Assembly (NCBI GenBank): GCA_032718475.1
Contig: JAUCBJ010001954.1
Location: 1 to 42,388, forward strand
From: Nemertoderma westbladi
Taxonomy: Eukaryota > Xenacoelomorpha > Nemertodermatida > Nemertodermatidae
Length of the DNA: 42,388 nucleotides
Reading direction: 5' to 3'
Shown piece after piece: positions 1-8,648 of this stretch; position 1 is the first letter of the stretch, and every line of letters begins with the position of its first letter. Both the position numbers and the translations under genes were made by a program. The notes below the pieces were generated by a model that saw only the letters and a list, made by a program, of their open reading frames with translations, searched no databases and was not told where the DNA came from.

Positions 1-399
1 TCTCACTTGCCCTGGAACTACGGGGACATTTCTCAAGATGACTTTAAAAAATATATGAAGAGACATTTAAAATATAAAAAAAATATTCATGTATTTGGGT
101 TGCTGAAACGGGCAATATTAGTTTCCCAACTCGATGTTCTCGAACCAAATTTGGTGGAGAAATTGGGAATATATAAGCAATATCACGATTATTTAACACC
201 TTGTCGATTTCACGACCGATTCACTACAATGGAAAGTAAATGCGCGTTCCACTTAAACATAAGGGATAACTGTCTGCGATACTGCTCAGCAAAACGTGTT
301 GGCGGGTATGAGGCTCTACACTTTTTCATGAGAAACCGTTTAACTGCGACTGATGATGATAAACAGAAAGAAATAACTGCAGTGGAAGATGTACTGTAG
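1..399 (+). CDS. Unidentified ORF, 3' part only
   Basis: The frame is open from the first base of the window to a TAG at 397-399, about 132 residues, so the start lies upstream. No ATG is needed near base 7 because the preceding codons are also open. The product is basic, with a Lys-rich stretch near its visible N-terminus (KKYMKRHLKYKK), then a Cys/His-bearing segment (CRFHDRF, CAFHLN, DNCLRYC) and an acidic tail. I do not recognise a family. It may be the last exon of a host gene or an ORF of the virus-like module to its right, although it lies on the opposite strand. An AATAAA follows 56 bases after the stop, which fits a real 3' end. Confidence 0.4.
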   Translation, partial: SHLPWNYGDISQDDFKKYMKRHLKYKKNIHVFGLLKRAILVSQLDVLEPNLVEKLGIYKQYHDYLTPCRFHDRFTTMESKCAFHLNIRDNCLRYCSAKRVGGYEALHFFMRNRLTATDDDKQKEITAVEDVL

Positions 400-454
400 G
401 TTTACTCTAAGCATGTAATGTAATGTGATGGGATAATATAATTGTTTTAATGTC

Positions 455-460
455 AATAAA
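455..460 (+). terminator. Possible polyadenylation signal AATAAA
   Basis: AATAAA lies 56 bases downstream of the TAG that ends the first ORF. The surrounding DNA is AT-rich, so the hexamer could be chance. Confidence 0.35.
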
Positions 461-530
461 AATAATAAAAACATTAAAATCTATTTTTTTTATATCTCAG
501 TTTGACTAAAGGTGTAGGACTTAAGTTTAC

Positions 531-550
531 ACACACACATACACACACCC

Positions 551-595
<45 letters not shown>

Positions 596-600
596 ACACC
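531..600. repeat. (CA)n microsatellite
   Basis: An almost pure CA dinucleotide run of about 70 bases, interrupted by a short C run (545-553) and a few single substitutions. Confidence 0.95.
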
Positions 601-1116
601 CTGCACCTACCGGTAGCCGGCGGTTGTATCAGAGTTTAACTACATATGCCAACAACGTTAAACTGTAGAATGACAGAATGGCCCCCGACAGCAACCACAG
701 AGCTTTAGCGTTACCGGTACCGTACTTACTAATAATAAAATTAAATTAAGTCGACATGTGGGTTCGTGAATACAGCATTAGAGGAGGCCTACCTAACAAT
801 AGGCCTACTGGTACCGGCACGGTAGCACTCTTGTATCTGTATACTTGGATAGCGCAAGAGCATGCTGGTTTCTTTGATTTAAGGATTAGGCTATTACACT
901 TGAATGCTTCCAATTTTCTGTTTACAACTTTAATTGGTCTAATCTACATTACTGCGTGCTACTGTTGCATAGGTAAGCCTATACAGCTATAGTTAACTTT
1001 ATGCGGGGCCCTTTTTCGCATGTTGACCCAATATGGTTTACGGATAGGTAAGGTACACCTTCATTCAGTTAGGCATATAGGCCTAATGACTACTCCTCAA
1101 CTGAAAGCTGACTACC

Positions 1117-1376
1117 TCACAGACACAATAGGTGTAGTTAGGTACCGGTAGCGCTATTGGACCTATAAAATCCCCTCACACTCTCTGTTACTAACTTTCA
1201 ACATTCACTTTATGTTGTATGCTATACCGTTAACTTTTAGTCAGGAACCCCATCATTCAACCAGTCATATAATGGCTCCACACGGATACAATAGGTGTGG
1301 CCCGCAGTATACCTAACTAAGCCTATATAAAATCCACCACATTCTCTGTTACTAACATTCACTCTATGTTGACGGA
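1117..1376. repeat. Two diverged direct copies of a ~100-bp unit
   Basis: The segment 1117-1220 is repeated with substitutions and small indels at 1276-1376. Shared landmarks are ACAATAGGTGT, CCTATAAAAT/CCTATATAAAAT, TCTCTGTTACTAAC and a TTCACT-TATGTTG ending. Both copies contain a TATA-like string. The remainder of 400-1549 is non-coding, rich in TAGGCCTA and TACCGGTA words, with no convincing gene. Confidence 0.6.
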
Positions 1377-1548
1377 GGCCTATATAAAACATAGTTAATT
1401 TATTTATGTATTCGCTTTTTTTTTTTTTAATTATATATAAAATAGATTCGGTCTACTAAGTTTTATAAGCAACAATAACTGATAGGCCTAACAATAACAA
1501 TAACAATAACAACAACCCTAAATTTATTACTGTATTAGGCTATACCTT

Positions 1549-1971
1549 TTATAGTCCTATATGCGGGTCACTCTGTAGAGTTTCCTCCCTTGCCGGTACC
1601 TGTAAATGGTTGTTTATAGGCTGGCTAACTTCTACCGGTCTTTGTGTTGGTATATTGAAGTTAAGCGAGTCATCAACATCATTCTCCCAATTTTCGCAAG
1701 AGGGTGAGCTTCCCGATATTCGCGATGGTTGTATTTTTATAACAAGCGAGAAATCTTTTGAAATTTCAAGCGTTGTAGGCGATAAATGTAGACCACCTAC
1801 TTGACCTACTCCATATTCCATCGAAGTAAACCCGATCTCAAATTTTTTGTTTATATATCGCAACTCCTTCTCAGCAATATTGGATGCTGTGAGATATGTT
1901 TCGTCGCTTGATTGCAATTCGATTTTGATACAACTCGTCAACTCACGGTTATTGAAAAAGGCGAATGTCAT
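1549..1971 (-). CDS. Hypothetical minus-strand ORF, possible first exon
   Basis: 140 codons from an ATG at 1971 to a stop at 1549. The protein is soluble-looking, Ser/Glu-rich and matches no family I recognise. About 25 codons before the stop the minus strand reads CAG followed by GTACCG, a possible splice donor, so the coding part could end there. It is co-oriented with the virus-like module at 2656-8632 but separated from it by about 700 bases. It may belong to that module, to a host gene, or be non-coding. Confidence 0.3.
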   Translation of the reverse strand: MTFAFFNNRELTSCIKIELQSSDETYLTASNIAEKELRYINKKFEIGFTSMEYGVGQVGGLHLSPTTLEISKDFSLVIKIQPSRISGSSPSCENWENDVDDSLNFNIPTQRPVEVSQPINNHLQVPAREETLQSDPHIGL

Positions 1972-2082
1972 GTTCGTATTGAGGTAAGTTATCGTTGTCG
2001 TAGTAACTAGGCACCGGAAAGAGTATCTTTAAATTGAATAGGTAGGCCTACTGATATTTTTTTCTTCTTTTGTTTAACAAAA

Positions 2083-2310
2083 TTATAGTTCACTGTCAGA
2101 AAAATTGAGTTTATATATATTTTTGTAGAGGGTCGCAGATGTGTACATTACAAAATTCTCATAGTTAACAAAATGCATAACATAAACCTTTCCCATGCGG
2201 ATTAGCGATATATGCTCTGGTCGTTGTTCTATTCTGAATGTAGGGAGATGCATAGCGGATGTTTTAATGATATGTACCGGTATACAGACTAGTAACAGAT
2301 AGGATGGCAT
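2083..2310 (-). CDS. Short hypothetical ORF
   Basis: 75 codons, minus strand, with a hydrophobic start (MPSYLLLVCIPVHII) that could pass for a weak signal or anchor. There is no recognisable domain. It lies between the 140-codon ORF and the TBP-like ORF on the same strand. Length alone does not make it convincing. The DNA between 2311 and 2655 holds no gene I can support. Confidence 0.2.
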   Translation of the reverse strand: MPSYLLLVCIPVHIIKTSAMHLPTFRIEQRPEHISLIRMGKVYVMHFVNYENFVMYTSATLYKNIYKLNFSDSEL

Positions 2311-2655
2311 CGTCTTTGACTATGAATATCAGCACATACCCCTAATCTTTTCTCACCGAGCTTAGCGTTGCCTGCTGTACACACGCACACTCATAAGTAA
2401 CAGATGCGCTATTGTGGCTCACTCATGAGCAACAATGCTAAGTTAGCTAGCCGCGGCTGCTGAGTATACTATGCCTACTTGAGTGTTACAAGAAACAATC
2501 GCTCTACTGAAATTAATTTCCCTCCTCAAACTAGTTGTTGATTTTAAAAAAATATTCATAAATTTCTTCTCCCTTCAATTTAATATATATATTTTACAGT
2601 AAAAATCTCCACCACCAAACAGCAACAACAACAATAAATTTCACTCGTACCTGTA

Positions 2656-3237
2656 CTAATTATATTTTACATCAAAAACCCCCACACCAAACAATAATAA
2701 ATTATTAACCAGCTTGTTGAAAATAGGATAATATATATGAAATTTAAACGGGGAACACATTAATGTACATTTACCAGTGTAGAAACAGCAAACAACAACA
2801 ATATTATTTATTCTGACTTTACAGTTATTGAATATTTCAGGGTCGTATGAAATTTCTAGTTTAACATTATCAAATATAACATAAAACCCGATATTATTTA
2901 TAAGTAACCTATAAATTACAGTATCGATACTAAAAATATAAGTACACAAATTGATTGATTTAAAAATCAAATTAATGTTTGTTTTTTCTAATATATGTTT
3001 TTTCACTTTATTAAAATTATATTTTCTACCGAGAATTGTTATTCGTCCGTTTCTAAACATTAATATGGTTGCACCAAATACCTTATATATAAACTGATTA
3101 GGTTTGAGTACAATTTTACCATTCAATTGCTTTTTTAATTCTTTCAAATTAAGTCCATAAATAATCTGCTTACAACTTATATTTTTATTTACTATTTGAT
3201 AATTCATCATCAACACTGTCGTCTTTTGGTTCTTCAT
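2656..3237 (-). CDS. TATA-binding-protein-like (TBP-fold) protein
   Basis: 193 codons ending in TAG. The first ~17 codons overlap the 3' end of the polymerase frame in another register, so the real start may be one of the adjacent Met codons at 3210 or 3207. Two imperfect halves resemble the two repeats of the TBP core. Half one has P-x2-F (PNQF) followed by a strand ending ILMFRNGRITILG. Half two has SYDPEIF followed by VVVCCFYTGKCTL and then an IYYPIFNKL helix. TBP has the same order: P-x2-F, then IF-x2-GK and a helix, and SYEPELF, then IF-x2-GK and a helix. The four Phe positions that kink DNA in TBP appear as F in PNQF, MFRNG, EIFNN and CFYTG. At ~180 residues the length equals the TBP core. 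The inferred role is promoter recognition for the element's own genes. The assignment is by eye and identity outside the motifs is low. Confidence 0.6.
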   Translation of the reverse strand: MKNQKTTVLMMNYQIVNKNISCKQIIYGLNLKELKKQLNGKIVLKPNQFIYKVFGATILMFRNGRITILGRKYNFNKVKKHILEKTNINLIFKSINLCTYIFSIDTVIYRLLINNIGFYVIFDNVKLEISYDPEIFNNCKVRINNIVVVCCFYTGKCTLMCSPFKFHIYYPIFNKLVNNLLLFGVGVFDVKYN

Positions 3238-4270
3238 AAATTGGTATATTTGATATTTTTATAGGTTTTTTGAGGTTTGTTTTATAGTGCCCCCAAGGAA
3301 GCGATTGATTTTTATTAACCCAATAAAGTTTATCGTCAAAGCTACTGAGTGCAAATTTATTTTGCTTTAAGGTATAAATACGATGTAATTTAGATTAAAA
3401 TCTGTGTATGTTTTTTTTTATTTCTTCATTTGAGTTATATGCTTTTAAATATTCTTCATGTGTAATATTCGTTTCCACAACAGCTCTTGTAATACCTTTT
3501 GCTCTACGAATATTTTTATTATTCCATTCCAAAATTGAATATAATTTTGGTCTTAAAAATACTGCTTGTTTAATTTCACGTGAGGCTAGTTCGTCTTTAC
3601 AGTAATAGAGTCTGGATTTATTTTTATCGCTGTAGAGAGGGTGATCCTTAGGGTAATTGGAAGTATCTAAAATATTATTTTTAATTAATGCTTTTAAAAA
3701 ATTATTCTGCGATGTATTATAATAACAACCTATCAAAGAGTCAGTGTCTGATGCAGCAATTTCAATACGGCAGTTTAATTCTTTCTCAATAGGTAGCAAT
3801 TTATTGTAAAACAGCTCATACATATCCAATTTAGCCAAGTCCAACACAGCGCTACCAATAAATATAGGCTTATCGAGAGTTACAGAGTCTTTCACTAATA
3901 AATGTCCCGATAGTGTATTATTGTATATTATAAATTGTTCATGATTAATACGATTTACCAATTGATCGCATTTATCGTTGCTATTTGCGATACGAAAGTT
4001 ACATCGATCTCTTATCTTTTCTATTGTTTTACCAAACAGAGAATTATTGAGCAATTTCGCGACAGCAGTTTCAATGTAACTTTTTGCTAGGCGCCTTTGA
4101 TTAATATTAAAATCTATGTAATTTTTAAATACAAATTCTTGTTGAAAAGAATATAATTTATGGAGCTTAGTAACAATTAATCCATGTTTTATATAAAATT
4201 TTAACAGTTTCAAATGTAAATGATAAAACTCTTTATCAAATTGCGTCAGCAAGAGTTTTGGTGTAGACAT
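3185..4270 (-). pseudogene. DNA polymerase B, palm/thumb C-terminal part
   Basis: This piece is in the same register as the upstream polymerase segment but separated from it by an in-frame TAG at 4274-4276. It carries motif B (KLLNNSLFG, about residues 72-80 of this piece) and motif C with both catalytic aspartates (ASDTDSL, about 173-179). The frame meets a TAA at 3395-3397. After it the same register stays open to a TAA at 3185-3187 and includes the family's conserved C-terminal block (LSSFDDK followed by LPWGHYK). The coding information is therefore nearly complete, with two nonsense codons. The tail overlaps the start of the TBP-like gene by about 50 bases, a compact arrangement typical of viruses. 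Confidence 0.85.
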
Positions 4271-4273
4271 CCT

Positions 4274-6259
4274 CTATTTACGGGAGGTACCTCTTTGTAT
4301 CGATAAATTATTAAATTGTTCCCGCATATAAGGCGAAAGCATTGTTTCATTTATACTTAAATGCTCAGGGGCTAACGGTAATTGTAATGTTTGATCGTGA
4401 ATAGCCATGGGATAATTTAAATCACATATTAAAAAATATCCAGTAGATCCATCAATGTCTAAATTTACCAAGTACTCGATTAGTTTTTCAGGTATTGCAT
4501 TCTCTAAATGTTTAATACTTACTTCTTTGAATTGCGAGGTGGGTAGTTTTTTACTTAAATTCCCAGAATATAAAGAGTTGAAATCAATATTAAAAATATG
4601 GCATTCTTCCTTAGTAGAATCATATGTGCTTGTTCCGGGTATATTTGATTCTATATAATGCTTTCGACAAAATGAAACACCACCCCTAATTGATTTTTCA
4701 AAATCTCTATATGTCTGATAATCCTTTATTAATTCTATTTTACATTTATTATATTTTAGTGCACAATCATAGGTAAATGACGCAATACTACAGTAAAAAA
4801 CCACTTCTAAATCGTAATTTTGTTTACAAACATTCCTAAAATTCTCAAATATATCAGCAAGCAAACAAACATCGAGTTTTAAATAGGCTAAAAGATAATC
4901 TTTGAGATTCACACAGTCGAATTCTACCCATGATAATTCTGCAAACCTATAATCTTCAATTGCGCATGTTTTTTGTGTTAAGTTACTAAAAAAATTATTT
5001 ATAGACGGCAAACCAGTATCATTAAATTTATTAATATCTGTCAAGTACTCGTATGGAAATACACCTTTCCGTTTAATTGTTGAGTTATTCAAGTTTGGAT
5101 AAAAATATTTCATTTCTTGTAGAGTAATAGGTAAAATTGAGCTTATATCATGACTCGCTACATCCTTTGTTGAACACTCAACTAAATTAGTTAAAGAAAA
5201 GCTTAAAAATTGATATGTGTCCAAGAAACGTAACTCAATTTTTTTAGAAGTGTTTTTAATTGGGATAAATGCACTCAGTGAAATATATCGTTCTGTATTT
5301 CTCGGTATAACCTTTATATCCCAATCTGTGTATTTCTTATCTCTAAATCCAGTTTGTAATATACAATGTATATCGTAGTTGTTGGAATTATGCCCGCAAA
5401 GTACATACAGGTATCGTTTCAATGATAAACTTCGGTTACAGCTATTACATGCTGCTGCAATATATTTACCTGTGATATGTGAATGATGTCTGTTTTTCCC
5501 CACATTATTATTTAAAGTAACATTACAATAAAAACAAAATTTTGCTTGTTGAAAATTTACAAAATCAATATTAGTAAATGACATAGTTTTATGTGTGTAT
5601 ATGTCTGACCAACAACATAATTCAGTTAAATCAGTATATAATGAATCTAAGAAATCTTGAATACAATTATTATTATTTGATTTTACGAATGTTTTCAAAT
5701 GACATTTTGGTGGGTCAATTAATTCAGTATTGGGAACAATTAAATAACTCACAGCACACGGTATATGTTCCTGTATAAATTGATTATTAACTGAAGGTTG
5801 TAAGATACATTCTATATCAAAGTAGGTGACAAACAATGGGGATAAGGTTCTATCTAAATTTGTAAAACTAATGTGTGTTCTTTTTTTATTAGGTAGTTTC
5901 TCGCGTTGACTTCTTCCTTGGTAGCAGACGAGACGGTGTCGATGAAGAACTTCCGCTCGAAAAAAATGAGTCAAACACCTTTCACAAAATTGCCTACCTC
6001 GAGTATGAAGAGCTCTCGTATTCAGCAATCGATTCAAGTTAGTTATGCAAACATAATGATTCTGTTTAGGTACATTGTTATTTTTTACTACAAGTAATAT
6101 ATTTAATAACTGTTTATCAGGTGTAATTTTACTAAACGGCGGTTGTCTTAATATAGATACAGGGGAGCGTTTGTTATCATTATTCCAACATAGTAAATTA
6201 ATTATATATTTTGAATTTTGTTTTTCAAAAAGTTTAATCGCTAACAGCCTAACAGCCAC
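4274..6259 (-). pseudogene. DNA polymerase B (protein-primed type), exonuclease and palm motif A
   Basis: 661 codons with no ATG at the apparent start, because it continues an upstream frame. Visible features in order: a Cys/His finger (C92, C95, then H/C ligands); Exo I motif FDIE (147-150); a paired CxxC site (C242/C245 and C271/C274) around HITGKY, which looks like the HNH/zinc insert of this family; Exo II (HNSNNYDIH, ~290-298); Exo III (YLKLDV, ~459-464); the SIRGG motif; and polymerase motif A (IDFNSLYS, ~558-565). It belongs to the DNA_pol_B_2 group of organellar, viral and Polinton polymerases, which replicate linear DNA by protein priming. It ends at an in-frame TAG just before the motif B portion. 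Confidence 0.9.
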
Positions 6260-7251
6260 TCTGTTGGATAATCTTTGTTCCCATTGTCAAAAATGAAATG
6301 ACTCATATAATTTTTGTACGATGAAGTACGGTTTTTGTGATCTTTCACTTTGCTACCAAATTTTGCGGATATAATTGCCCATTTAAAACAGTCATTATCA
6401 GCCGATTGTACATTTATAACACATCGTTTACCTGATAGAGCCTTAGGTAATTCCATATATCCATGCCCCTTATATAGTAACGACCTACACTTAGATTCAG
6501 CTAATTTAATTTCAACCCTTAATAAAGATTTAATACGCCACCCGGAACCACGTGTGTTAAAGATGGCTATTTTTTGTAATATATTTCCCGTCACATACTC
6601 AAACCATGTGTCAAAACTTTCTGATGAATCTACAGTATTAATAGCACCACCGGAAGAATTAAAATAAAAGGTTTCCAATTGCTCACCTTGTGAAAAATGT
6701 GATCTGTACATTAATACATTTAGACCTAACCACAGTCTAAGAACATTCATTTCTTTCAATCTATCTAATATTAACTGAAGAATATTACCTCGAATTTGCG
6801 TTAATGCTGTTTCTACATCGGGATAATCTCTAGAAGTTGGGAGGTCGTGGACATAAATTTCAAGACGATTATCGTGAGCTTCTTGTTCCCGCGTAAAAAT
6901 TGTTGCGCATGTACCAAGAGCCACCCTTAAGTTTTTTCTGGATATTATATTTTCATGTTGCGAAAATTTACGCTTTCTTGTGTAGTAACATTTCAAGTGA
7001 CAGTCGTGTCGTATATAATTCTCATATGTATACTCTTTATTACAGGTAGAACAAGTCAATTGATAGGTGCGGAACTCCATTTCTTTACAACCAGTAGTTG
7101 TAAAATGTCGTTTACAAATTTCGCTGCATGAAGTCACGACATGACACTTTAAACAAGAATAACCTTCAAAATGTGTCCATAGGTGGCGTAAATAATTATG
7201 TCTAGTTATATTCATATGACAGAATGAACAACATATTGTTATTTTATCCAT
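6241..7251 (-). pseudogene. N-terminal zinc-finger region of the DNA polymerase B gene
   Basis: 336 codons from an ATG at 7251. The first ~90 residues hold several Cys/His clusters: CSFC with HLWTH (a C2H2 finger), CLKC with a following Cys/His pair, and CSTC with RHDCH. The last ~120 residues contain the block RGSGWRIKSL..EIKLAES and CFKWAIISA, which I know as the conserved N-terminal region of metazoan virus-like PolB proteins. The frame breaks at 6242-6257, where TAACAGCC occurs twice in tandem. The 8-bp duplication shifts the register by exactly the amount separating this frame from the exonuclease frame, so both were once one gene. Confidence 0.85.
6242..6257. repeat. 8-bp tandem duplication causing a frameshift
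   Basis: TAACAGCC occurs twice back to back. The upstream and downstream polymerase frames differ by 8 modulo 3, so loss of one copy would make them continuous. The duplication is the lesion itself. Confidence 0.9.
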
Positions 7252-7270
7252 GTTGAAGTTTGTTTAGATA

Positions 7271-7296
7271 AATAATAATAATAATAATAATAATAA
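7271..7296. repeat. (TAA)n microsatellite between PC4-like and polymerase genes
   Basis: AATAATAAT run in the ~145-base spacer between the polymerase ATG and the end of the PC4-like gene. A second TAA run lies just upstream of the PC4-like ATG (8630-8648). Both sit in the 5' leaders of minus-strand genes. Confidence 0.9.
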
Positions 7297-7395
7297 AATA
7301 TCTCCAAAGATTAAAATAAAATGAAATGAAATGATATTGACTATATCTAAACATTTATATGCTAGCGGGTGAAATAATTTTAAATCAATCACCAA

Positions 7396-8632
7396 TCACC
7401 AATCGCTTATGGGTATTGGAAACCCCAAAGGGTTTAACTTATGATCAGGTTTCCATGTAACCTCATCTACTGGAACTCGGTTAACAGCACATTTCTGTTT
7501 CTTTGCAGGTGATGCGTTGGTAAATTTACTCGATGATCTTGGCTTCCGAGGTAATATTTCAGGAAAGACCTGTTGCGGTTGAGAGCAACTCTCTTCAACA
7601 TCCGGATTAGGTGATGGGATCTCTACGAATGCTTTAGGTTTATCCAAAAGGACAAAACCGTCAACATGGGCTTCAGTAAGAGAAACGCCATCCATCGATT
7701 CTTTGAGAAAACTAATATGGGCTTTATCATTCATGTAATGCAACTCGATAGAATTTCCACCAGTACCTACTTCAGTAGAATTATCGGTGTTGGTGATAAT
7801 AATTTTTTTATTATTGGTTTTAATCATTTTGAGACGGTTTGATAGTTGAATGATATTTTTATCAGAAAGATGCTTGTCTGTTTCATCGACTTGGTTGTCC
7901 CACTCTCGCAACAAAACGGTTAGTTCCTGTTTTGACAAATTGAAACCTGTATAATAGTTAAAACCAACACTATCAACGTATCTGTGGCTGATTTTCCATA
8001 AGCCGACATAGTTGGTTCCTTTAAAAGCTGTTACAAATCCAATAAACTCTGGATTTGATAATTCAATGTAGAATTGATCGCTAATAATCTCTAGCGGTGG
8101 AGAGAGAAATTGCAATAATTTCCCTCTGTATTGAATTAGAACTTCAGTAAAAGCTTTGTTGAGAACTTTACATTTGCCTTGTTTCTGAACGTAAACATCA
8201 CCCGATGTGGGGTTGATGGAAATATTCAAATTTCCCCGCGCAAAACGAAGAGAGAAATTGCAATAATTTCCCTCTGTATTGAATTAGAACTTCAGTAAAA
8301 GCTTTGTTGAGAACTTTACATTTGCCTTGTTTCTGAACGTAAACATCACCCGATGTGGGGTTGATGGAAATATTCAAATTTCCCCGCGCAAAACGAGGAG
8401 TGGGATATATCCTACCTGGTATAATTGCTGGTCTGGATTGATGTTGGTTGTTGTTGTTGGTTGTTTCTAGAATGTCTAACAAATAGCGGGTATCTTGATG
8501 GGAAAAACAAATTGATTCGTTGTCCTCCTGAGATTCCACAATAAAATACTTGCTGTGAACGACGGTACAAGTATATTTATTGTAAGTAAATTTCCAGCTA
8601 TTTGTTGCTCCGGTTTTTTGCGTTAAGGCCAT
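7396..8632 (-). pseudogene. PC4-like (transcriptional coactivator p15-like) DNA-binding protein, split by a duplication
   Basis: ATG at 8632, ending in TGA at 7396-7398. The gene is read in two registers because a 148-bp segment is duplicated, and 148 is not a multiple of 3. The N-terminal piece has a short beta-rich segment (YFIVESQED then ICFSHQDTRYLLDIL). The C-terminal piece has a second, clearer one: FKGTNYVGLWK, a short loop, then GFNLSKQELTVLLREW. The pattern FKG-strand-strand, G-hydrophobic-L, then a helix resembles the C-terminal ssDNA-binding domain of PC4 (FKGK, GISL, EQW..L). A Lys/Arg cluster (PAKKQK) near the C-terminus could be a nuclear localisation signal. A single-stranded-DNA-binding replication protein is an alternative reading. 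Confidence 0.45.
8101..8396. repeat. Perfect 148-bp tandem duplication inside the PC4-like gene
   Basis: 8101-8248 and 8249-8396 are identical by eye across all 148 bases, with flanks diverging at both ends. It breaks the reading frame. The absence of any substitution means it is very recent or an assembly artefact. Confidence 0.95.
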
Positions 8633-8648
8633 AATAATAATAATAATA

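Larger units (their letters stand above)
2656..8632 (-). mobile_element. Virus-like module (Polinton/adintovirus-like polymerase with transcription-factor-like genes)
   Basis: Three co-oriented, tightly spaced gene blocks occupy the interval on the minus strand: a PC4-like protein (8632-7396), a family-B DNA polymerase (7251-3185) and a TBP-like protein (3237-2656) whose start overlaps the polymerase end. Coding density is far higher than in the surrounding DNA. No integrase, protease, ATPase or capsid gene is visible, and I found no terminal inverted repeats, so this is probably a fragment of a larger element. Several genes are disrupted, so it is a decaying endogenous copy. The polymerase family is the one found in Polintons/Mavericks and adintoviruses. 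Confidence 0.6.

Noticed and set aside
756-992. 78-codon plus-strand ORF
   Set aside because: It covers repeat-like DNA with TAGGCCTA/ACCGGT words and has no homologous features or splice context.
3185-7251. An alternative genetic code (TAA/TAG as sense) to explain the polymerase stops
   Set aside because: Only two such codons occur, other genes in the window end with TAA or TAG, and an independent frameshift shows the gene is simply damaged.
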